Shown here: positions 24,407 through 32,822 of the stretch, in pieces
Layout of the letters: every line of letters begins with the position of its first letter
Position numbering within the stretch: position 1 is the first letter of the stretch
NCBI GenBank assembly: GCA_964519955.1
Contig: CAZFLM010000025.1
Location: 15,436-79,435 of the forward strand
Origin: CAZFLM01 sp964519955
GTDB lineage: Bacteria; Armatimonadota; Chthonomonadetes; Chthonomonadales; CAJBBX01
Direction: 5' to 3'
DNA length: 64,000 bases
Notes under the pieces: generated by a model
What the model was told of the DNA's origin: nothing
The model's input: only the letters and a program-made list of their open reading frames with translations
Database searches by the model: none
Program-made: the position numbers and the translations under genes

Positions 24407-25556
24407 TCTGTGTGGCCGCCTCGATGTCCGCCTTGCCCACCGTCCGCCACATGCGCCGGATGCTGCGGTAGCGGTAGTCGTAGGGCTCGCCGCCGATCTG
24501 GCAGGCGTAGTAGAGCTGGACGACGGGGCCGGCCTTCGACCGTTGGACGAACGCCTCCGGCACGTGGAGCGCGGGCACGCCTGGGTCCGGACTGATGTGC
24601 CCGACCACCGTCCAGTTCCGCCCGTCTTTCGAAACCGCCTCCGTGATGGCCCGCGCCGTCCACGGGTGCGTGCCCAGGACCGGCGGGTCGCCATAGGCCA
24701 GATAGACGCCGCCCGCCTTCACCACGTCGGGGTTCGGGAACTGCTTCAGCGCCGGGTTGTCGTCCGCGCGGATCACGTGCCAGTCGCGCGGGTTCGCGAA
24801 GTCGCCCGCGTTCTCCGCGTAGCCCATGCTGACGCCCTTCTCGTCGCCGGCCCAGTAGTCGAACCACAGCTTCCACTTCCCATCGTCCCGCATGAGCGAG
24901 GGGCGGTGGTACGAGCCGTACAGGTGGGCCTCCCCGCTGCTCACGCTCTGCGCGCCCAGATCCGCCTTGTGCAGGAGGATCGGCGCCTTCGTCCGCTCCC
25001 AGACGATGCCGTCCTTCGACACCGCGCCCATGACGCAGAGGATCGAGCCGTCCGTGTCGCCGGGCTCGCCGTACAGCTTGCCGTCGAGGTTGCGCCCGAC
25101 GGAGCTGTACGCGATGTAGTAGCGCCCGCCGTGCCGCACGACGGTCGGGTCGCCATTGTGCCAGCTATCGTACGGCGTGTCCTGCGGGGTGATTACGGGA
25201 CGCCAGAGGTCAGGCCGATCCGCATCGACCCATCCCGCCTCGCCGCCCCACACCTGCCAGGGGCCATCGAGCGACGAGGAGCGCGCGGCGAAGATGGCAT
25301 CGCAGCCCTGGTAGCCGGGCACGTTGCGGTTGCAGTCGGCGTACGCCCATCCGAAGAGCCAGCCGCGGTACCGGTAGGGCCCCCGCCCCTCGTCGACGAC
25401 GTGCAGGTTGTACATGTTGCGGAAGCCGCTGATCAGGTCTTTCCCGTCGCGCGTCCAGAGGGCGGTGCGGTCCATGCTGCGGCCGTCGGGCAGCCGCAGT
25501 CCGGAGCAGAGCGCGGCGCAGCAGACGGCGGCCAGTGCAAGGGCGGGCGTCCTCAT
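24390..25556 (-). CDS. GH43/GH32-like secreted five-blade propeller protein
   Basis: 388 residues with a signal peptide (ALALAAVCCAALCSG). The rest reads as a five-bladed propeller glycosidase: GRGPYRYRGWLFGWAYADCN, DSWHNGDPTVVRHGGRYYIA, GSYHRPSLMRDDGKWKLWFD and NPDVVKAGGVYLAYGDPP. The NGDP-V and RPSLMRDDGKW pattern is typical of GH43, GH32/68 and GH117-like folds, in which an Asp is the nucleophile or base. The exact family and substrate are uncertain. GGAGGA precedes ATG 25556, and a CAGGA/GGCGA element lies just upstream. Confidence 0.75.
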   Translation of the reverse strand: MRTPALALAAVCCAALCSGLRLPDGRSMDRTALWTRDGKDLISGFRNMYNLHVVDEGRGPYRYRGWLFGWAYADCNRNVPGYQGCDAIFAARSSSLDGPWQVWGGEAGWVDADRPDLWRPVITPQDTPYDSWHNGDPTVVRHGGRYYIAYSSVGRNLDGKLYGEPGDTDGSILCVMGAVSKDGIVWERTKAPILLHKADLGAQSVSSGEAHLYGSYHRPSLMRDDGKWKLWFDYWAGDEKGVSMGYAENAGDFANPRDWHVIRADDNPALKQFPNPDVVKAGGVYLAYGDPPVLGTHPWTARAITEAVSKDGRNWTVVGHISPDPGVPALHVPEAFVQRSKAGPVVQLYYACQIGGEPYDYRYRSIRRMWRTVGKADIEAATQTAPAR

Positions 25557-25580
25557 CGGTGCGTTCCTCCAACAGACCAT

Positions 25581-25607
25581 ATCGCCGCGGCGGGGTGGGA
25601 GTCCTGC
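25581..25607 (-). promoter_or_regulatory. CAGGA/GGCGAT upstream element, copy 7 (GH43-like gene)
   Basis: On the minus strand: GCAGGA, a 15-nt spacer (CTCCCACCCCGCCGC), then GGCGAT. CGCC and GGCG can pair. It ends 24 nt before the start and overlaps nothing else. Confidence 0.5.
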
Positions 25608-25654
25608 GTGGACGGCGGGCAGCGCGCGGCAAACTCCACGCCAGGTGGGCGTAG

Positions 25655-25717
25655 GGGTTAAGCAATCGCGTTGCCAGACTATGTCTACGCACGGCCTCAA
25701 TCGCGATTGCTTAACCC
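25655..25717. repeat. 63-bp palindromic element, type B, copy 1
   Basis: GGGTTAAGCAATCGCG (25655-25670) and CGCGATTGCTTAACCC (25702-25717) are perfect inverted copies. The 31-nt core (TTGCCAGACTATG ... GCACGGCCTC) matches the reverse complement of the core of copy 2 at 61881-61943, so the element has direction. Confidence 0.9.
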
Positions 25718-25747
25718 TCCCCCTCGCGGCGCACGGGTCCACCGCCA

Positions 25748-25763
25748 GGGCACAGCATTCGCG
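25748..25763. repeat. Left half of a type A element
   Basis: GGGCACAGCATTCGCG with left flank ACCGCCA, 42 bp before the full copy at 25790. The right half is missing. Confidence 0.8.
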
Positions 25764-25789
25764 CCGGACGGTCTCGCGCCGCCAGGGGA

Positions 25790-25853
25790 GGGCACAGCAT
25801 TCGCGCCATACACGACCGCAAAGTGCAGCATTGCACGCGAATGCTCTGCCCCT
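25790..25853. repeat. 64-bp palindromic element, type A, copy 4
   Basis: Arms as in other copies, with left flank GCGCCGCCAGGGGA and right flank CCTACGGGTG. The core differs again (CCATACACGACCGC ...). With the type B copy 72 bp away, this 25557-25940 gap holds only repeats and upstream elements. Confidence 0.9.
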
Positions 25854-25887
25854 ACGGGTGGGTGCGGGGCGACATCGCGCTTGGTCG

Positions 25888-25915
25888 GCAGGTAACCGCC
25901 GCCGCTGGCGCGAAC
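25888..25915 (+). promoter_or_regulatory. CAGGT/GGCGCGAAC upstream element, copy 8 (DUF4091 gene)
   Basis: GCAGGT, a spacer with CCGCCGCCGCT, then GGCGCGAACAC. CGCC and GGCG can pair. It ends 25 nt before ATG 25941. Confidence 0.4.
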
Positions 25916-25940
25916 ACGGATGCGAGGGGGACGGTGCGCG

Positions 25941-28232
25941 ATGTGGATGGCGGCGTTAGCGGTGATGGTGCTTCAGGCGGGCGGGCCGCTGGGGCTGGCG
26001 AATGGCGGGTTCGCGGAGCAGGCGGGCGGGCACGCCGCCCGGTGGGATGTGGTCGGCTCGTACCGCGCGCTGGCGAGCGGCGGGCGAGGCGGCGCGCCGG
26101 CGCTGGAGATGGTCTGCGACGGCAGGGCGGACACCGGCGCGGTGCAGGTGGTCGACTACCGGCCGGCGCGGCGCGGCTCGTTCGCGGTGACGGCGTGGAT
26201 GCGCTGCGAGGGGGTGGAGGAGGGCGGCGACTGCTCGCTCTACCTCGACGTCATCCAGGAGGGCGGGCCGCCGATCTGGGGAGTGCAGGGCATCCCGGAC
26301 CGCAAGAGCGCCAAGTGGCAGCAGGTGCGCGCCGAGGTTCACCCGACGCGGCCGGTCAGCCAGCTCCGCGTCTACCTCCTCCTCCGCAAGACGCGAGGCA
26401 AGGTGCGCTTCTGCGACGTGCGGGCGGAGGCGCTCCCGCTGAAGGTGCGCGAGTTGCGGCTCTATGCGGCCGGCGGGCGGCGGTTCGAGGTGCGCGCGGC
26501 ACTGAGCGAGCAGGCGCCGATGCGGCTCGTCGCCGAGCAGGGCGGGGCCGAGGTCTGGCGGCAGGAGGTGGATGCCGCGCGGCTGGCCGGCTCATTCGAG
26601 GCGCCGGGCGATGGACCGGTGAGGGTGACGCTCGCTGCGGAGCAGACGGGCTCTGCGGTGCGGGCGGAGCGGTCGGCCTCGCCGCGCGGGGCGTCGGGTG
26701 CGGCCGATTGGTGGGTGGCCGACTCGTTCGCGCGCGCGTTCCAGGACGATCTGCCCCCGGAGAAGCCGGCTCGCGCGGCGGCGCTCGACATGGCGCGCGG
26801 CGAGCAGGAGGCGTTCCAGGTCTGCGTGCGGGCGCTCGGCAGGCCGTTGCGGAACGTGCGCGTGACGGCGTCGGTCCTTCGATCGGGCGGCCGCGCGCTG
26901 GCCGGGGCGCGTGTCGAGTGGAACCGGGTGGGCTACGTGTGGGTGGGCGAGCCGTTCCAGCACCCGTATGCCGAGCGGGCCAGTGCCGCGTGGTGGCCGG
27001 ACCCGCTGCTGCCGGGCGTGCCATTTGCGGTCGAGGCAGACCAGGTGCAGCCCCTGTGGTTCACGGTGAGCGTGCCGAGGAGCGCGCCGCCCGGCACGTA
27101 CTCGGGGAGCGTGCGGATCGTGGCGGAGGGCGTGCAGCCGATCGAGTCCCCGCTGACCATCCGCGTCCATCCCGCCGCCATCCCGGTGCAGGGCAAGATG
27201 AAGACCGCGTTCGCGCTGATGGACGGCTTCCTGAAGCAGCTCTACGGCGGCATCAGCCCGAAGTTGCGGCGCGCCTACACCGACTACCTGTTGGCGCACC
27301 GGCTGAACCCGGACGACATCTCGCGCTGCGAGCCGCCGGACCTCGACGAGATGAGCTACGCGAACACGCGCGGCCTGAACGCGTTCAACATCCTCAACGT
27401 AGTGCCCGAGCCCACGAAGCCCGTCACATGGGTCTGCTACTCCGAGTTGGCGGAGTACACCCCGGCGTTCCGCAAGCGCTTCTTCGAGCGGCTCGACGCC
27501 ATCGTGCCGGAGCTGCGGAAGCGCGGGCTGGCGAAGAAGGCGTACATCTACGGCTTCGACGAGCGCGGGCCGGAGTACATCCCGGTCATTCGCGACCTGT
27601 TCGGCGAGATCCACCGGCGGTACCCGGAGGTGAAGACGCTCTCCACGTGCTGGCCGCCGCCCGGCACCGATCCGCTCTCGCTGAACGTAGACTGGTTCGT
27701 GCCGCTCAGCTCGTCGTACAACCCGCAGCTCGCCCAGACGGTCCGCAAGCGCGGCGGCGAGATGTGGTGGTACGTCTGCATGGGGCCGAACCATCCCTAC
27801 GCGAACTGGCTGCTGGAGAACCCGCTCATCGAGGCGCGGCTCATCTGGTGGCAGGCGTTCCAGTACGACGTGGAGGGGTTCCTCTACTGGGGCCTGAATA
27901 TCTGGTCTCGGGAGCACAACGACCGGCCCATCCCGGACGACGCCGGCCCGCGCATCGACTGGTCCGTGACGACGGGCGGCGACTACAAGTGGCTGAATGG
28001 GGACGGCGTGCTGCTCTATCCCGGCACGCGCGGGCCCATCGGCTCGATCCGGCTGGAGAGCATCCGCGACGGGCTGGAGGACACGGAGCTGCTGCGCCAG
28101 TACCGCGCGCGCTTCGGCCGGGCGGCGGCGGACGCACTGCTGCGCCGCGTGACGACGGACCGCACGCGCTACTCGCGGAACCCGGCGGACCTGCTCGGCG
28201 CGCGGCGGGCGATGCTGGAGCGGCTGAGGTAG
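25941..28232 (+). CDS. Secreted DUF4091 glycosidase-like protein
   Basis: 763 residues with a signal peptide (MWMAALAVMVLQAGGPLGLA). Residues ~22-165 resemble a carbohydrate-binding jelly roll (LANGGFAEQAGGHAARWDVV ... VRFCDVRAEAL). A linker and beta domain follow. DUF4091, a TIM-barrel-like glycosidase-related domain, occupies the C-terminal half with MKTAFALMDGFLKQLYGGIS, IYGFDERGPEYIPVIRDLF and FLYWGLNIWSREHNDRPIPD, and a closing DGLEDTELLRQYRARFG. DUF4091 enzymes are found in polysaccharide loci, though substrates are mostly unknown. GAGGGGG lies before the ATG, which starts the signal peptide; an upstream in-frame ATG at 25920 lacks a signal-like start. Confidence 0.85.
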   Translation: MWMAALAVMVLQAGGPLGLANGGFAEQAGGHAARWDVVGSYRALASGGRGGAPALEMVCDGRADTGAVQVVDYRPARRGSFAVTAWMRCEGVEEGGDCSLYLDVIQEGGPPIWGVQGIPDRKSAKWQQVRAEVHPTRPVSQLRVYLLLRKTRGKVRFCDVRAEALPLKVRELRLYAAGGRRFEVRAALSEQAPMRLVAEQGGAEVWRQEVDAARLAGSFEAPGDGPVRVTLAAEQTGSAVRAERSASPRGASGAADWWVADSFARAFQDDLPPEKPARAAALDMARGEQEAFQVCVRALGRPLRNVRVTASVLRSGGRALAGARVEWNRVGYVWVGEPFQHPYAERASAAWWPDPLLPGVPFAVEADQVQPLWFTVSVPRSAPPGTYSGSVRIVAEGVQPIESPLTIRVHPAAIPVQGKMKTAFALMDGFLKQLYGGISPKLRRAYTDYLLAHRLNPDDISRCEPPDLDEMSYANTRGLNAFNILNVVPEPTKPVTWVCYSELAEYTPAFRKRFFERLDAIVPELRKRGLAKKAYIYGFDERGPEYIPVIRDLFGEIHRRYPEVKTLSTCWPPPGTDPLSLNVDWFVPLSSSYNPQLAQTVRKRGGEMWWYVCMGPNHPYANWLLENPLIEARLIWWQAFQYDVEGFLYWGLNIWSREHNDRPIPDDAGPRIDWSVTTGGDYKWLNGDGVLLYPGTRGPIGSIRLESIRDGLEDTELLRQYRARFGRAAADALLRRVTTDRTRYSRNPADLLGARRAMLERLR

Positions 28233-28254
28233 GCGGCACGCGTGGGAGGACGCC

Positions 28255-29625
28255 GTGAAGCGCCGATTGCGCCGGATCGCTGTTGCCGGGATCGTTGTGG
28301 CCCTCGTGGTTGCCGGAGTCCTGCTTTGGGCTGCGTGGCGGCTCCAGCGGCAGGACTCGCTCGATCGCGCGCTCTGCGCTGCCGTGCGCGCCCAGGATGC
28401 TACCGCAGTGCGTCTGCTGCTGGCGGAGGGGGCGGACGCCAACGCGCGCGGCACTGTCGGGCCGCCGCCCACGTTCTGGCAGCACCTGCTGAGCCTGTTG
28501 CATTGGCCGCCGTGGCGGCCGGGCAAACGCGCCGATACCGACAGAATGCCCGTCCTGTGCCTGACCGCGCGCACCCGCGACGTGGAGACGGCCCGCCTCT
28601 TGCTGAACCACGGCGCACACGTGAACGCGATGGACGCGACGCCACTGCTGATCGCGTCCCGGCAGCCATACTACGGGTACACGAGCCTGCTCCTCGATCG
28701 CGGCGCTCGGCCCAATGTCGTGGATCGGCAGGGCATGACACCTCTGAGCGTGGCGGCCCAGAGTGGCGCCGCCGCGTTCGTTCGCCTGCTGCTCGACAAG
28801 GGTGCGGATCCGAACCTGAGCGGGCCGGGCGCCGACTCGGCGCTGATAGGCGCTGCAACACTCGGCGACTGCGCCATTCCCTATGAACTGGTGGCGGCCG
28901 GAGCGGACGTCAACGCGATCGGCGGGGACGGGCAGACCGCCCTGTGGCGAGCGGCGTCCGATCCTCGCGGCGGGAGTCTCTCGCGCCTCCTGCTGCAGCA
29001 CGGAGCAAGGACGCGCGTGGCCGACCGCGAAGGCAGAACCCCTCTGCACGGCGCTGCGGCGTGCGGCGGCCTGGAGGCAGTTCGCCTGCTGCTGGCCGCC
29101 GGAGCCGATCCGAACGCGCGATCGGCCTACGGGTATACCCCGCTGATGGAGGCGACCAATGCGCCGGTGATGAAGGCGCTGCTAGGCGCTGGCGCCAGGG
29201 CCGATGCGCGGGACTCGGACGGACACAACGCCCTGTGGCAGATCGCGCACGGGGGCAAGCTGGCGATCTGCGAGGTGCGGCTTCTCCTGGAGCATGGCGC
29301 CGACCCGAACGGCGTCGACAAGCACGGGCACACACTGCTGCTGGATCTGGCGCGCGACTCCAGCGGGCTGTATGAGTGCATCCCGCCGCTTCTGGAACAC
29401 GGCGCCAACCCCAACGTACGCGACGAGCTCGGGATGACGCCGCTGCTGTGGATGTGCCGGTACCGCGAGTGGAAGATCGTGTGTGCCCTCGTCGCCGCGG
29501 GAGCGGACGTCCGAGTGCGGACGCGGCGAGGAGTGAGCGCGCTGGGTCTGGCCGGCGCTCCCAGCAGCGACAAGGAGCATCGCCAGGCAATACGCGCCCT
29601 GAAGCAGGCGGGCGCGAGGGAGTAG
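28255..29625 (+). CDS. Membrane-anchored ankyrin-repeat protein
   Basis: 456 residues. An N-terminal helix (IAVAGIVVALVVAGVLLWAA) anchors it, and about eleven ankyrin repeats follow, each with a helix pair and a hairpin such as VRLLLAEGADANARG, FVRLLLDKGADPNLS, VRLLLAAGADPNARS and VRLLLEHGADPNGVD. Such proteins bind other proteins. Topology suggests the repeats face the periplasm. The start is GTG at 28255 with GGGAGG six nt upstream. A second, much shorter relative follows 31 nt downstream. Confidence 0.85.
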   Translation: MKRRLRRIAVAGIVVALVVAGVLLWAAWRLQRQDSLDRALCAAVRAQDATAVRLLLAEGADANARGTVGPPPTFWQHLLSLLHWPPWRPGKRADTDRMPVLCLTARTRDVETARLLLNHGAHVNAMDATPLLIASRQPYYGYTSLLLDRGARPNVVDRQGMTPLSVAAQSGAAAFVRLLLDKGADPNLSGPGADSALIGAATLGDCAIPYELVAAGADVNAIGGDGQTALWRAASDPRGGSLSRLLLQHGARTRVADREGRTPLHGAAACGGLEAVRLLLAAGADPNARSAYGYTPLMEATNAPVMKALLGAGARADARDSDGHNALWQIAHGGKLAICEVRLLLEHGADPNGVDKHGHTLLLDLARDSSGLYECIPPLLEHGANPNVRDELGMTPLLWMCRYREWKIVCALVAAGADVRVRTRRGVSALGLAGAPSSDKEHRQAIRALKQAGARE

Positions 29626-29656
29626 GGCGCTTGGCGGACGGGCGAGAGGACGCCAA

Positions 29657-29968
29657 ATGAGACTCCGAGTTGGGCGGAGGCGGATGCTGCTGTGGTCGGC
29701 CGGCGTTGCCGCGCTTCTGCTGCTCGCGTTCGTGGGTCTGCAGCTCTACCTGGCCGTGCAGTCGAGCAGCATCGGTTTCATGCTGTACACCTACGCCGGC
29801 CAGGGCGACCTTGCCAACGTCCAGGCGTTGCTGCGGAAGCCCTACGTCGACCCCAACTCCCGCATCCTGCTGGACAACCTGCGGGTGACCACGCCGCTGC
29901 GGGCTGCCCGGGAGAACGGCCACCGCGACGTCGAGCAGGCGCTGATCGCGGCGGGGGCGCGGGAGTAG
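29657..29968 (+). CDS. Short membrane protein with one or two ankyrin-like repeats
   Basis: 103 residues: a helix (MLLWSAGVAALLLLAFVGLQ) and one to two ankyrin-like units (TYAGQGDLANVQALLRKPY and TPLRAARENGHRDVEQALIA). It ends in AAGARE, nearly the same as the AGARE of the preceding ankyrin protein, so it is probably a truncated duplicate of it. GAGAGGA precedes the ATG. Confidence 0.75.
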   Translation: MRLRVGRRRMLLWSAGVAALLLLAFVGLQLYLAVQSSSIGFMLYTYAGQGDLANVQALLRKPYVDPNSRILLDNLRVTTPLRAARENGHRDVEQALIAAGARE

Positions 29969-29996
29969 GCGCGTTGCCAGTGGCGTCTCGCCGGCG

Positions 29997-30866
29997 CTAG
30001 TGGGCCCCCAGCATCGTACGCATCGTGTCCCAGATCAGCGCGTGGTCGTCGAACATGCCCTGGCGGCGTGCGGCGCGCCAACCTGCGGCATCGCGTGACC
30101 CGAAGAGGACGAGTGCCTCGGAGACGATGGCCGTTGCCGGCTCGTGGCCACGCCACCGCTCCGCCTGTTCCGCAGCCTCGGCCACCTCCGCTTCGGTGGC
30201 CATGGCTACCACCAAGGCAGCGTCGAACGCATGCTTGGGCGAGGGCGGCTTCTGCCCTTCGCCCAGGGGCCAGGGCTGCTCGCTGTACTTGAGCCAGTCA
30301 TGCGCGGCTCGGAGCTTCAGGTTGAGCCACGCGTACGGGTGCGGGACACGTACGGCGCACGTCGTGGCCCCGCCGAGGCGGATGTCCACCATCTGCGGAC
30401 TGGCGTCGACGGCAAAGGCCTCGTCGGTTCGGCGGCCGTGGAGTTTGGCGGCCGATCCGGCTCCGACGCGGATGCCGCGTACCTTGACGTTAGCGCGTTC
30501 AGCCTCGTTCGGCGGCCTGGCCAGAAGGTCGACGGCGATGATATGCTCAGGCGCAGCCGTCGAGAGGCGCTTCTCGAACTGCCAGTTCCCGGTGACCACC
30601 TCGTAGCCAAGATCCAGCAGCGCCGCGCGCAACGCCGCGCCGCGAGAGGCGTCGACGAACAGCTCCAGGCCGAGGAACAGGTCGATGTCAAAGGTCGCGC
30701 GTGCCTCTGGCACCTCATAGCCGGCGGCCCCGGCGAGTGTAACGGCCCTGTGGCTCAGCAGGTGCTCGCGCTTCACGCGCAGTCCGAGGCCGCCGCCGAG
30801 AACGAAGGCCGATGTGCCCGCGCGCTCGACGAGGAGTTGCAGGTGTACCAGCATAGCATCGGCCAT
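29997..30866 (-). CDS. AbiEii-like nucleotidyltransferase (probable toxin)
   Basis: 289 residues. The nucleotidyltransferase signature is a Gly-rich loop (FVLGGGLGLRVKREHL) followed by an acidic pair in TFDIDLFLGLELF and a third acidic residue in IIAVDLLARP. This matches the DNA polymerase beta-like fold of AbiEii/MNT-type enzymes. In AbiE systems the second gene is a nucleotidyltransferase toxin blocked by the first-gene product. Here it follows the AbiEi-like gene with only one base between stop and start (TGAGATG). A housekeeping nucleotidyltransferase is the main alternative. Confidence 0.65.
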   Translation of the reverse strand: MADAMLVHLQLLVERAGTSAFVLGGGLGLRVKREHLLSHRAVTLAGAAGYEVPEARATFDIDLFLGLELFVDASRGAALRAALLDLGYEVVTGNWQFEKRLSTAAPEHIIAVDLLARPPNEAERANVKVRGIRVGAGSAAKLHGRRTDEAFAVDASPQMVDIRLGGATTCAVRVPHPYAWLNLKLRAAHDWLKYSEQPWPLGEGQKPPSPKHAFDAALVVAMATEAEVAEAAEQAERWRGHEPATAIVSEALVLFGSRDAAGWRAARRQGMFDDHALIWDTMRTMLGAH

Positions 30867-30867
30867 C

Positions 30868-31959
30868 TCACATGCTCCCGCACCGCTCGAGCAACCGCCT
30901 GTCCATCGTTGCTGCCGCGTCGCGCTCGCGCTCGCCGCCGCGTCCTAGCTCCAGCCAGGTCTGGATTGGGGAGGCCCAGAGGGCGTCAGCATCCGGCTGC
31001 AGGTCGAAGTACTCCACGTGCTTGTCGGCCAGCACGAGTTCCACATTGGCGAACGCTCTGCCGGGACGAAACGCGATGATACCGGCCGCCCGGTCGACGT
31101 CATCGGTGTACAGGGACAGCCGATCGACTCCGGACAGCACCGCATGGTAGGCGGCAGAGGCGATACCGGTGGCTGCGTACCGCAGTCCGGCCTCGCGCCG
31201 CGCCGCTGCAAGGCGAGCCCAGACTTCGTCGCGTCCGAGCGGTGTCTTGCCGATGATCGTATAGGCGGGCCGCGGCTGGTATCCCTCGCGAAGCTTCGCC
31301 ATCAAGCGCGCGGGATCGACCAGGGCGAGCGACTGCCCGTCCTTAGCGACGATCAACTCGTCGGTTAGTGCGCTGACAGCCTTCGATGCCGTCCCAAGGG
31401 TGAGTGCGCCGCGAGTGTCTGGACGGAGCATGGTTAGTGCCGCTGCACACTCTCGGAGGCCCTTGAGCGAGCTGAACCGGCGCTGAACCAGGAATGCGCG
31501 CACGAAGATCGACGTATCGCCGCGGTAGGGGTTGCGGATCTCGGCTGCCTCGCGTACCGTGTTCGGGTGCCCGGCTTCCCAGATGCGCATGCCGTCCGTC
31601 AACACCAGCCCATTGCCGCAGAGATCGACTCCGCTGACCCCATGCTGCTCCAGTGTGGCCAGACTTGCCTCCGACAGGTACGGCACTACGACCATTGGCC
31701 GCAGGCCGGTAGCGTAGGATAGGTGAAGCGCGTGCAGCATGGCAGTCTGGAGCACCTTGGGAGTGCTCGCGGCCCTGGCTTCGATCACGAACCGGGCGGA
31801 TCGATCCTGCCAGTGCGCGTCCACGACGGCGTCTGGGCTGGTCGGGAGCCGGCCGAAGGCACCAGGATCAGCAGGTCGCAGTGTGATGGGGCCGAGCGTG
31901 ATTCCCTCAGAATTGAGGCGTCGCACGATGTCGTCGTGGCTGGCGGATGCTCTGTTCAT
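30868..31959 (-). CDS. AbiEi-like antitoxin / transcriptional regulator
   Basis: 363 residues, no signal peptide. The N-terminal part (~40-130) is nuclease-like (AVVDAHWQDRSARFVIEARA ... YATGLRPMVVVPYLSEASLA). A winged-helix region follows (FVRAFLVQRRFSSLKGLREC ... ALTLGTASKAVSALTDELIV), then the AbiEi C-terminal domain (GKTPLGRDEVWARLAAARRE). Type IV AbiEi proteins repress their own promoter and counter AbiEii without binding it. Gene order (antitoxin then nucleotidyltransferase) and near-overlap support this pairing. ATG 31959 follows an A+T-rich promoter and a palindrome. Confidence 0.6.
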   Translation of the reverse strand: MNRASASHDDIVRRLNSEGITLGPITLRPADPGAFGRLPTSPDAVVDAHWQDRSARFVIEARAASTPKVLQTAMLHALHLSYATGLRPMVVVPYLSEASLATLEQHGVSGVDLCGNGLVLTDGMRIWEAGHPNTVREAAEIRNPYRGDTSIFVRAFLVQRRFSSLKGLRECAAALTMLRPDTRGALTLGTASKAVSALTDELIVAKDGQSLALVDPARLMAKLREGYQPRPAYTIIGKTPLGRDEVWARLAAARREAGLRYAATGIASAAYHAVLSGVDRLSLYTDDVDRAAGIIAFRPGRAFANVELVLADKHVEYFDLQPDADALWASPIQTWLELGRGGERERDAAATMDRRLLERCGSM

Positions 31960-31965
31960 AGGCGG

Positions 31966-31981
31966 TTTCCTGTTCAGGAAA
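31966..31981. promoter_or_regulatory. Candidate AbiEi operator palindrome
   Basis: TTTCCTG and CAGGAAA are perfect 7-bp inverted copies around TT, between the -10 box and the start codon at 31959. It also carries the AGGAAA ribosome-binding site, so binding would block both initiation steps. Confidence 0.5.
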
Positions 31982-32008
31982 TATAATACAATCCGGAAAC
32001 TCGCGCAA
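31980..32008 (-). promoter_or_regulatory. Promoter of the AbiE-like pair
   Basis: On the minus strand: -35 TTGCGC (32003-32008), 17-bp spacer, -10 TATATT (31980-31985). The -10 region is the most A+T-rich spot in several kilobases. Confidence 0.5.
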
Positions 32009-32039
32009 GGTCCGGGAGCGGGCGCTGGAGTAGGGCTGC

Positions 32040-32822
32040 CTACCCCAGCAGCCACTCCACCACCTGCCGCACGATGTCGTGGGAGATGACGATGCGGCGG
32101 TGGCCCATGCGCGGCGCCTCGATGAGCCGGGAGCCGCTCCACGCCGCGTGGATGGCCTCCGCGCTGTCGAAGCCGATCTCCTGGTCGCCGCGGTCGTGCC
32201 AGATCGTTAGCGGCGTGGTCAGCCCGGCGGCCATGCGGTCGGCGCTGGTCACGATGCCGCCGTAGCGCTGGTCGAGGATTCCCAGCACCTCGGCGACGCC
32301 CGCCTCGTCCATGCCGGCCGCGCGCGCATACTCCTCGGCGGTGCGGGCGACCCAGCAGCACGGCGCGATGAACGCCACGCGGTCGGCACGAACGCCGTTG
32401 GTCAGGGCGCGGGTGGTGGCCGTGGCGCCGACGGAGTGCGCGATGACGGAATGGAACGCGCCCTCGCGCTCGGCGATGGCCTCGATGGCCCCGGCGATGC
32501 GCACCCCGTCGCACTGCGTGCCCGCCGAGCGGCCGTGGCCCGGCCCGTCGAACGTGACGACGCGCAGGCCGGCCGCCAGCAGGGGCTCCACGTAGCCGCC
32601 CATCAACGTGCCGCGCCCGCCCCAGCCGTGCACCAGGAGGACTGGCCGGCCCTCGCCCCACGCGTAGACCTCCACTTCTTCCGCATCGTAGCGCACCCGG
32701 TACCGTGCGGCGCGCTCCACTAGCCGGGCTTCGGTGGGCGTCTCGGGCGTGCGCGGCGGCGTCAGGTAGTCCTCGAAGACCTGGGCGGGAGTGCGCCCGT
32801 CGGCAGCGGCTGGCAGCGTCAT
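32040..32822 (-). CDS. Alpha/beta hydrolase
   Basis: 260 residues, no signal peptide. The oxyanion motif VLLVHGWGG, the nucleophile elbow VIAHSVGATAT (Ser in HSVG), the acid Asp in TIWHDRGDQEIGF and the base His in APRMGHRRIVISHD form a complete alpha/beta hydrolase fold. The substrate is unknown; an ester from polysaccharide side chains would suit the context. Its ATG overlaps the stop of the large GH42-like gene (ATGA), so the two are translated together. Confidence 0.85.
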   Translation of the reverse strand: MTLPAAADGRTPAQVFEDYLTPPRTPETPTEARLVERAARYRVRYDAEEVEVYAWGEGRPVLLVHGWGGRGTLMGGYVEPLLAAGLRVVTFDGPGHGRSAGTQCDGVRIAGAIEAIAEREGAFHSVIAHSVGATATTRALTNGVRADRVAFIAPCCWVARTAEEYARAAGMDEAGVAEVLGILDQRYGGIVTSADRMAAGLTTPLTIWHDRGDQEIGFDSAEAIHAAWSGSRLIEAPRMGHRRIVISHDIVRQVVEWLLG

